The translations under genes and the position numbers were made by a program. From Anaerolineaceae bacterium UBA6801 (lineage in GTDB: Bacteria; Chloroflexota; Anaerolineae; Anaerolineales; Anaerolineaceae): DNA of 12,165 nt. Below the pieces are notes generated by a model, which saw only the letters and a program-made list of their open reading frames with translations, was not told the origin of the DNA and did not search any database. The DNA lies in the NCBI GenBank assembly GCA_002452315.1, contig DKFH01000152.1, positions 25,537 through 37,701 on the forward strand. Direction: 5' to 3'. Positions 7,307 to 12,165 of the stretch are shown piece by piece. Numbering within the stretch: position 1 is the first letter of the stretch; each line of letters opens with the position of its first letter.

Positions 7307-8109
7307 TTCGACACCAAAAAGGCCAGCTCAGTGGCAAACGTAAACTCATATACCGTCCAGGCCTGTCCGCTAATCAGCGCGTAGAAATGATCCCGGTAGA
7401 AGGCTGGCATGCCCTTTTTGCGGCCGCCCAGGCTGTGGGCAGGAAACGACACCAGGATGTGATCGGAGTTGATCTGCTCCAATAGCCGGACCGCGATGGT
7501 TTTATCCATTTGTTCCAGGCAGGGGATTGATTTAAGCAAAAAGGTTACCTGAGAATACTCCCCGGGGGTGTGGGCAATCAGGTCGCAGGGCATTGCTTGG
7601 CCGGCGAGGTTGAAATAAGTGAAAAAAGCCTGGATCATGCCCAGCATGTCACCATAGATATCACAGGCATGATAGGTTGCATTTTGGGCCAGGGGCATCC
7701 AGGGGACAGCCAGGGGGTTCAGGCCGCAGGCCAGGTCGTTGATGCTGGTGACAGGGGCAATCGGTGCCAGACAGGTATGGAAAAAGGTCTCGATGATGGG
7801 CAGGCGTTCAGCTGTTGAGGCGTGGACGCGCAGCATATCCAGGCAGAATTCCAAGGTCTGGGGCGCGTGCAGGTCCTGTGGGAGGTTCTGTAATGCGAAA
7901 GTAGCCGTGGCGTAATCCACTTTTTTCTTGAAGTAAGCCCCGCCAACCTGGTGGAGTTTATTGCGCACGGATTTGAGCGCGGGTTTGCCCGATAAACCGG
8001 CCGCAATGGCCTCCTGGCTAAGGCGCAGCACCAGGTCTGGTGTGATAGTTTTATATTTGGGATGGGCCATCACCTGGGCCACGAGTGCTTGTGCCCCTGT
8101 GTTATCCAC
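7303..8109 (-). CDS. ArmA/FmrO-type 16S rRNA (guanine1405-N7)-methyltransferase homologue
   Basis: This 268-residue protein matches the length and the complete motif order of ArmA/RmtB/Sgm, which methylate N7 of G1405 in 16S rRNA and give resistance to 4,6-linked deoxystreptamine aminoglycosides. Seen are KLHQVGGAYF (51-60), HASTAERLP (96-104), DLACGLNPLA (125-134, SAM motif I), YHACDI (146-151), FLLKSIPCLEQ (190-200), VSFPAHSLGGRKKGM (220-234) and ELAFLV (261-266). From memory, ArmA has closely comparable segments (HSSTNER, GCGFNPLA, YHAYDID, FLLKMLP, SFPIKSLSGKEKGM). The start is GTG at 8109, overlapping the TGT homologue by eight bases, with GGAG suitably placed upstream. Its base composition and packing match its neighbours, so it looks native rather than a recently acquired resistance gene. 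Activity and resistance are inferred from homology. Confidence 0.9.
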   Translation of the reverse strand: MDNTGAQALVAQVMAHPKYKTITPDLVLRLSQEAIAAGLSGKPALKSVRNKLHQVGGAYFKKKVDYATATFALQNLPQDLHAPQTLEFCLDMLRVHASTAERLPIIETFFHTCLAPIAPVTSINDLACGLNPLAVPWMPLAQNATYHACDIYGDMLGMIQAFFTYFNLAGQAMPCDLIAHTPGEYSQVTFLLKSIPCLEQMDKTIAVRLLEQINSDHILVSFPAHSLGGRKKGMPAFYRDHFYALISGQAWTVYEFTFATELAFLVSK

Positions 8110-9199
8110 GGTTACTCCGTAACCTTTCAGTGAGCTGGGTCATGAACCGCAGGTTATGCAAGGTGGCCAGGCGATGGTAGAGCCAATCACCGGTTTTGAA
8201 GAGGTGGTGCAGGTAACCCAGGCTGTAGTGCTGACAGGCCGGGCAATCACAGAATTCCGAAATGGGCTGATCCGTTTTGATGTATTTTTTATCCTGAATA
8301 TACACATATTCCAGCCAATCCTCGCCCTGTAAGGGGGTCTGGGCAGGCACGGTATAGCGCATAAAGCGGCCGTGGCGCGCATCCCGGGTAGGTAACGCAC
8401 AGTCGAAGATGTCATAGCCAATGCGGTAGGTTTTGACGAGGTTGAGGGGATGCCCGATCCCCAGGGCATGCATGGGGAATTCGGGCGGCACCAGCTCTCG
8501 GGTCAGGGCGATGATATCGGTGAGCAAATTGCCCTGTGAATCCAGCGGCCAGCCGCCGTAGCCAAAGCCATCAAACCCGATCTCAAGCAACTCATGTGCG
8601 CATTGGCTGCGCAGATCGGGGAACCCACCGCCCTGGATCACGGCCAGGAGCATAGGTCGGTGTGATTCGTCGACATTGCGTTGTTCGAGCTGATGGTCGT
8701 ATTCCTGCCGGCAGCGTTTGGCCCAATCCAGGGTGCGCATAACCGATGATTCCTGCTCGGCACGGGAGGCATCCACGTGAGTGCAATCATCGAGGCAAAC
8801 GACGACATCGCTGCCGTAGCTGATCTGTAACTGGATGCTCTTTTCCGGCGAGAGGAGGAATTTGCGGTTTTTGCCTTCGGGCCGGAAGAGGATGCCGCGG
8901 TCGGTCAGGGTGCCGAATTGGTCGGACTGGTGAATGAGGGAGTATGCCTGGAAGCCACCCGAATCGGTCACAATCACCTGGTGCCAATCGGCGAAGTTGT
9001 GCAATCCGGAAAAGGCCTGGATGGTGCTTGATCCGGGTTTTTGCATCAGGTGGAAGGTGTTCATCACCAGGCCCTGGATTTGGACGCTTTCCAGGTCACG
9101 TGAATCCACCGCCCTGACGTAACCCAGGGTGGCGTCGGGCAGGAAGGCCGGTAGGTGAAGGTGCTTATCCCTGATGTGTAGTATGGGCGTGTGGGGCAT
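8102..9199 (-). CDS. Queuine/tRNA-guanine transglycosylase homologue with an altered base pocket
   Basis: This 365-residue protein has the TGT barrel. The family exchanges a guanine in RNA for a 7-deazaguanine (preQ1 or queuine) at tRNA position 34. Conserved features are MNTFHL (46-51), TDSGGFQ (78-84) with the general-acid-type Asp79, LDDCT (136-140) with Asp137 and Cys139, IQGG (188-191), and FDCALPTR (265-272) with the nucleophile Asp266. Zinc ligands Cys317, Cys319, Cys322 and His348 have the same spacing as in Zymomonas TGT. The substrate loop that reads GGLAVGE in bacterial TGT is GGWPLDS here (215-221), and the LMGVG segment is ALGIG (245-249). Catalysis thus looks intact, but base recognition should differ. 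The gene lies between the RsmI paralogue and two rRNA methyltransferases. Whether its target is tRNA or another RNA cannot be told from sequence. Confidence 0.88.
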   Translation of the reverse strand: MPHTPILHIRDKHLHLPAFLPDATLGYVRAVDSRDLESVQIQGLVMNTFHLMQKPGSSTIQAFSGLHNFADWHQVIVTDSGGFQAYSLIHQSDQFGTLTDRGILFRPEGKNRKFLLSPEKSIQLQISYGSDVVVCLDDCTHVDASRAEQESSVMRTLDWAKRCRQEYDHQLEQRNVDESHRPMLLAVIQGGGFPDLRSQCAHELLEIGFDGFGYGGWPLDSQGNLLTDIIALTRELVPPEFPMHALGIGHPLNLVKTYRIGYDIFDCALPTRDARHGRFMRYTVPAQTPLQGEDWLEYVYIQDKKYIKTDQPISEFCDCPACQHYSLGYLHHLFKTGDWLYHRLATLHNLRFMTQLTERLRSNRG

Positions 9200-9200
9200 C

Positions 9201-9902
9201 TCAGTACCTCCGAATGGGTTTATTGAGGTTAAGGATCAGGATGAACTCCCGTTTTTGCCCCGATAACCTGGGTAGGATCTCGCCAAGGCGGCCCCGGTAG
9301 ATGGCTTCTTTTTTGAGGGTCAAATCACAGGCCAGGAGGAGATCCTGATACTTCCCAAACACCGAACCCACTTCCTCCAGCAATTTGGTCAGGCGGTAGG
9401 GGGTGTCCATCAGGATGACCGGGACGGTTTCGGATTTGTATTTTGCCAAAAAGCCTTCGCGGTGCTCGCTTTTACGGGGCGGGAACCCTGCGAAGACGAA
9501 CCGGTCGATGGGAAAGTCGCACAACGAAAGCGCGGCCATTAGTGATGCGGGGCCCGGAACCGGCGAGACCGGGATCCCCGCCTGGTAGAGCAGTTCAAGC
9601 AGGTGCTGGCCCGGGTCGGCGAAGACCGGTGTGCCGGCATCTGAAATGATCGCCATGGATTCGCCCTGGGCCAGGCGGACCAGGATATTGGATGCTTCTT
9701 CCGCTTCATTGTGTTCGTTCAGGGTGAGCAGGTTGTTCTCCACCCCTAACCGGTGGAGCAGCCGGCTGCCCTGCCGGTATTCTTCGCAGATGACCGCATC
9801 GACCGTTTTGAGGACATCCAGGGCGCGCAGTGTGATATCTTTGGGGTTGCCAATAGGGGTGGCAACGATGTAAAGTGTTCCGGGCTTGGTTTTCTCATTC
9901 AT
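9201..9902 (-). CDS. Divergent RsmI-like SAM-dependent methyltransferase
   Basis: This 233-residue protein has the tetrapyrrole-methylase fold and is a second RsmI homologue, distinct from the one at 1151-1819. ATPIGNPKDI (14-23), SDAGTP (87-92), PVPGPAS (114-120) and GFPPRK (139-144) are conserved. Three RsmI signatures have changed: the usual EDTR is EEYR (40-43), GISDPGY is VFADPGQ (93-99), and YES-PHR is MDTPYR (165-170). It also lacks the C-terminal extension of E. coli RsmI. It is the first gene of the minus-strand unit; its stop is one base before the TGT ATG (TGA-G-ATG). A TACAAT box seven bases before its ATG suggests a leaderless message. It may methylate a ribose near C1402, or a different site; the family assignment is firm but the target is not. 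Confidence 0.85.
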   Translation of the reverse strand: MNEKTKPGTLYIVATPIGNPKDITLRALDVLKTVDAVICEEYRQGSRLLHRLGVENNLLTLNEHNEAEEASNILVRLAQGESMAIISDAGTPVFADPGQHLLELLYQAGIPVSPVPGPASLMAALSLCDFPIDRFVFAGFPPRKSEHREGFLAKYKSETVPVILMDTPYRLTKLLEEVGSVFGKYQDLLLACDLTLKKEAIYRGRLGEILPRLSGQKREFILILNLNKPIRRY

Positions 9903-9909
9903 AAAATTA

Positions 9910-9915
9910 ATTGTA
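9910..9915 (-). promoter_or_regulatory. -10 box of the RNA-modification operon, leaderless geometry
   Basis: On the minus strand TACAAT lies seven bases before the ATG of the RsmI-like gene, so transcription would begin at or next to the start codon. A weak -35-like TTCAAC sits about 16 bases upstream of it. There is no Shine-Dalgarno before the ATG, which agrees with a leaderless mRNA. This would drive all five minus-strand genes. Confidence 0.45.
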
Positions 9916-9956
9916 ACATTTCCGCAGGTATGTTGAATAGCAGGATTTAAGGGAAC

Positions 9957-9985
9957 TGGTCAGGTGAGTTGGAATATGGCATAAT
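9957..9985 (+). promoter_or_regulatory. Probable sigma-70-type promoter of the murJ-like gene
   Basis: TGGTCA (9957-9962) and CATAAT (9980-9985) are separated by 17 bases. The -10 matches TATAAT at five of six positions and the -35 matches TTGACA at four of six. The predicted start lies about 30 bases before the ATG at 10022, leaving room for the GGAG ribosome binding site. Confidence 0.5.
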
Positions 9986-10021
9986 CAAGGCAGTTTACCT
10001 TCGCTGAAGGATCGGAGCTTT

Positions 10022-11563
10022 ATGAAAAAAACCAGCCGATTAACCCGCATTTCACTGCTTTTATTTCTCTTTTTTGGCGCTGATAAGCTGCTGGCTCTGA
10101 TCCGCACGGTCATCATTGGCCGCCAATTCGGCCTATCCGCTGAGCTGGATGTTTTCAACGCGGCGAATAACCTGCCCGACATGTTGTTTGCGTTGATCTC
10201 CGGGGGTGCGCTGGCGATTGCTTTTATCCCGATCCTGTCCGAAACATTAGTTAAAGAAGGACGACAGTCTAGCTGGAAGCTGTTTTCACAAATTGCCAAC
10301 CTGGCCTTCGTGGTCACGGCTGTGCTGGCATTGTTCATGGCAATTTTTGCCGGGCCGCTGGTACGCTGGGAGCTGGGCATAGCCCCAGGTTTCACCTCTG
10401 ACCAGCAGGATTTAGCAGTGCAGTTGATGCGCTTGAACCTGATCGCCACGTTGATCTTCTCGATCAGCGGGCTGGTGATGGCCGGCTTGCAGGCCAATCA
10501 GCATTTTTTATTACCGGCGATTGCGCCTTTGGTCTACGATGGGGGAAAAATATTTGGGGCGGTCATCCTGGCGCCCAGCGTTGGTTACCGGATCGCCGGC
10601 ATTCAACTGCCAGCTTTTGGGATGGGCATTCATGGGCTGGTCTATGGCGTGATCATCGGCGCTGCCCTGCATTTGCTGGTCCAGGTCCCCGGCTTGATCA
10701 AGTATAAATTCAAGTGGTTCCCCAGCCTGAGTGTTAAAGACACAGCAGTGCGCAAAGTGTTGGGGATGATGGGACCCCGCCTGGTGAGCATGGTCTTTAT
10801 CCAGTTGATTTTTTTGGCGCAGGACAATCTAGCCTCCCGGCTGCCCGTTGGATCTGTGACCGCATTGAGTTTTGGCTGGTGGATTCAGCAGGTGCCCCAA
10901 ACGATGATCGGCACTGCGATCGCCACTGCGTTGCTGCCGACATTGTCCGATCATGTGGCTTCCGGTGAGGATAAGGCTTTTAAGGACACGATTGAACGCT
11001 CGTTAAAGGTAATGATCGCGCTCTCGCTGCCGATTGCGGTGATCCTTTCACTGACGAGCCTGCCGTTGATCCAAACAGCTTTCGGATTTACCCTGGCAGA
11101 ATCGAACATGATCCTGAGGGCGGCGCAGGCCTTCCTAGTGGGCTTGCTGGGGCATAACCTGGTCGAGCTGGGCGTGCGCTCATTCTATGCCCGCCAGAAT
11201 GCCCGTGTGCCGATGGCGGTTTCCACCCTGGGCTTTTTTGTGTATCTTGGTTTGGCGATTCCTTTGATGAGCTGGCTGTCCTTTGTTGGAATCGCGTTGG
11301 CCAATGCTATTTCGTATAGCATTCAAGCGGTGTTGCTGGTATTACTGCTCAATCACCGTCTGCCCGATAAATTCCGCCTGGGAGGGCCGATTATCCGTGC
11401 GGTGTTGAGCGCTGTGCTGGCCGGTGCTTGCGCCTGGCTGGTGATGCGGGTGCTTCCCATCCCGATCCCTGCGTTATTTTTAGCGCTTGGGGCCATCGTG
11501 GTGGCCGTTATTGCAGCAGCAGTACCGATCTGGAAAGAGATTCGATTACTTGTTCACCTTTAA
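10022..11563 (+). CDS. murJ: MurJ/MviN-family lipid II flippase
   Basis: This 513-residue polytopic membrane protein matches MurJ in length and is made of about 14 hydrophobic helices. MurJ moves the peptidoglycan precursor lipid II across the cytoplasmic membrane. Seen near the N-terminus are the basic MKKTSRLTRIS start, the Arg-containing LIRTVIIGRQFGLSAELDVF, and the family signature NLPDMLFALISGGALAIAFIPIL. Later come FGWWIQQVPQTMIGTAIATALLPTLSDHVA and AQAFLVGLLGHNLVELGVRSFYA, both typical of the family. The double Arg in the NLPNLLRR segment of E. coli MurJ is replaced by Phe-Ala here, as in more distant members, so the lipid carried could differ. The ATG is preceded by GGAG four bases upstream. 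The gene diverges from the RNA-modification unit across 119 bases and is followed closely by another membrane-protein gene. Confidence 0.9.
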   Translation: MKKTSRLTRISLLLFLFFGADKLLALIRTVIIGRQFGLSAELDVFNAANNLPDMLFALISGGALAIAFIPILSETLVKEGRQSSWKLFSQIANLAFVVTAVLALFMAIFAGPLVRWELGIAPGFTSDQQDLAVQLMRLNLIATLIFSISGLVMAGLQANQHFLLPAIAPLVYDGGKIFGAVILAPSVGYRIAGIQLPAFGMGIHGLVYGVIIGAALHLLVQVPGLIKYKFKWFPSLSVKDTAVRKVLGMMGPRLVSMVFIQLIFLAQDNLASRLPVGSVTALSFGWWIQQVPQTMIGTAIATALLPTLSDHVASGEDKAFKDTIERSLKVMIALSLPIAVILSLTSLPLIQTAFGFTLAESNMILRAAQAFLVGLLGHNLVELGVRSFYARQNARVPMAVSTLGFFVYLGLAIPLMSWLSFVGIALANAISYSIQAVLLVLLLNHRLPDKFRLGGPIIRAVLSAVLAGACAWLVMRVLPIPIPALFLALGAIVVAVIAAAVPIWKEIRLLVHL

Positions 11564-11574
11564 ATTTGATAAGG

Positions 11575-11580
11575 TATAAT
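11575..11580 (+). promoter_or_regulatory. Perfect TATAAT box, leaderless geometry
   Basis: TATAAT ends seven bases before the ATG at 11588, so transcription should begin at or beside the start codon. No Shine-Dalgarno is present at a usable distance. The -35 is weak: TGTTCA at 11551-11556, inside the end of the murJ-like gene. The geometry is the same as at 9910-9915 on the other strand. Confidence 0.5.
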
Positions 11581-11587
11581 CCTGCCC

Positions 11588-12165
11588 ATGGATGAAATTG
11601 AGAATACGCAACAAACAGATATAAAAGATAATGAAACGCGCAAGCCAAAGAAGAAATTCATTGAACGGCGTTCTGCCTGGGTTTTAATCACAGTTATCCT
11701 GGTCGTGCTGATCTTAGCTATTGGCGCTGTTTCAGGGGCTGCCAGGGGTATATCTGACCGGGTTTCTTTAGCAGAGAGCCAGGCTGCGCCCAGGATACAA
11801 TCACAAATTGCTGGGGCCAGGCAGGATCTTGAGGATGGCCGCTATGAGGTTGCCCTGACCCGTTTGGACTGGATTCTGGAAGAGATGACTGAGTTCATCA
11901 CGGATGATGAACTCGCTGAGATCGGCGACCTCTACAGCCAGGCGTTGCTGCTAATTGGGTCGGTCAGGACACCCACACCGCAGCCATCACCCACAGCGGT
12001 CGAGCCGGTCTTCACACCCACGCCAGACTTTCGTGACGCGCAAGAATTGTTTGATACGGCGCAGCAACTGGTTGCTAATGGTGCCTGGGAAGATGCCATC
12101 AATACTTTAATAGCCCTGCGGGAGAAAGACCTGACGTTCCGGACCGTTCAAGTGGATGGTTTGCT
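11588..12165 (+). CDS. Membrane-anchored protein with Thr-Pro-rich linker (C-terminus cut by window edge)
   Basis: I translated this by eye. The frame is open for 192 codons from the ATG at 11588 to the right edge. An acidic then basic cytoplasmic N-terminus (MDEIENTQQTD to about residue 29) precedes one transmembrane helix at residues 30-50 (WVLITVILVVLILAIGAVSG). Then comes an extracytoplasmic helical region with a repeat-like pattern (ARQDLEDGRYEVALTRLDWIL). A disordered linker TPTPQPSPTAVEPVFTPTPD follows at about 137-156, and a second helical unit (AQQLVANGAWEDAINTLIAL) resembles the first. The two units look like degenerate tetratricopeptide repeats. Thr-Pro linkers of this kind are common in surface proteins of Anaerolineae. 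It follows the murJ-like gene by 24 bases but seems to have its own promoter. The function is unknown. Confidence 0.8.
   Translation, partial: MDEIENTQQTDIKDNETRKPKKKFIERRSAWVLITVILVVLILAIGAVSGAARGISDRVSLAESQAAPRIQSQIAGARQDLEDGRYEVALTRLDWILEEMTEFITDDELAEIGDLYSQALLLIGSVRTPTPQPSPTAVEPVFTPTPDFRDAQELFDTAQQLVANGAWEDAINTLIALREKDLTFRTVQVDGL

Noticed and set aside
8102..9199. TGT homologue as a DpdA-type DNA-modifying enzyme
   Set aside because: The full zinc site and the FDCALPTR nucleophile motif follow RNA-acting TGTs, and no dpd-type partner genes are nearby.
5017..9902. The five-gene unit as a recently acquired resistance island
   Set aside because: There is no transposase, integrase, inverted repeat or visible base-composition shift, and the overlapping starts suggest an old operon.
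9985..10497. Long open frame antisense to the start of the murJ-like gene
   Set aside because: Its composition (rich in Ser, Lys and Asn with no motif) is that of a shadow of a membrane-protein gene, and it has no proper upstream signals.

Overview
The window most likely comes from a Chloroflexota bacterium of the Anaerolineae type. This rests on the overall flavour of the proteins, the Thr-Pro-rich linker in the membrane protein at the right edge, and a YegS-like kinase, PlsC and MurJ set of roughly 50% GC. No rRNA or marker gene is present to prove it. Twelve clear protein genes are visible, two of them cut by the window edges, plus one weaker small ORF. I saw no tRNA, rRNA, CRISPR array, insertion sequence or convincing intrinsic terminator.

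Left part (1-5079). A partial gene of unknown function runs leftwards off the edge. After an AT-rich gap come a HAD-family hydrolase and a 16S rRNA C1402 2'-O-methyltransferase (rsmI) whose stop and start overlap by one base. A queuosine-precursor transporter (YhhQ/COG1738) points left and diverges from rsmE (16S rRNA m3U1498 methyltransferase). A YegS/DgkB-like lipid kinase then overlaps a PlsC-like acyltransferase by ATGA, forming a lipid pair.

Middle part (5017-9902, minus strand). Five genes are packed head to tail, with junctions of a 1-base gap, an 8-base overlap, a 4-base overlap and a 1-base gap. In order of transcription they are a divergent RsmI paralogue, a tRNA-guanine transglycosylase (TGT) homologue with an altered base pocket, two tandem ArmA/FmrO-type 16S rRNA (m7G1405-type) methyltransferase paralogues, and an RsmF/NOL1-NOP2-Sun-type rRNA m5C methyltransferase. 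The named family members of four of these five act on positions 1402, 1405 and 1407, all in helix 44 of 16S rRNA at the decoding site. This unit looks dedicated to modifying the ribosomal A-site and is the most interesting part of the window. The role of the TGT homologue in it is unknown.

Right part (9903-12165). A 119-base divergent promoter region separates the RNA-modification unit from a MurJ/MviN-family lipid flippase gene. That gene is followed by the start of a membrane-anchored protein with a Thr-Pro-rich linker, apparently expressed from a leaderless mRNA. Overall the window mixes translation-apparatus modification (seven genes plus the precursor transporter) with envelope lipid functions.
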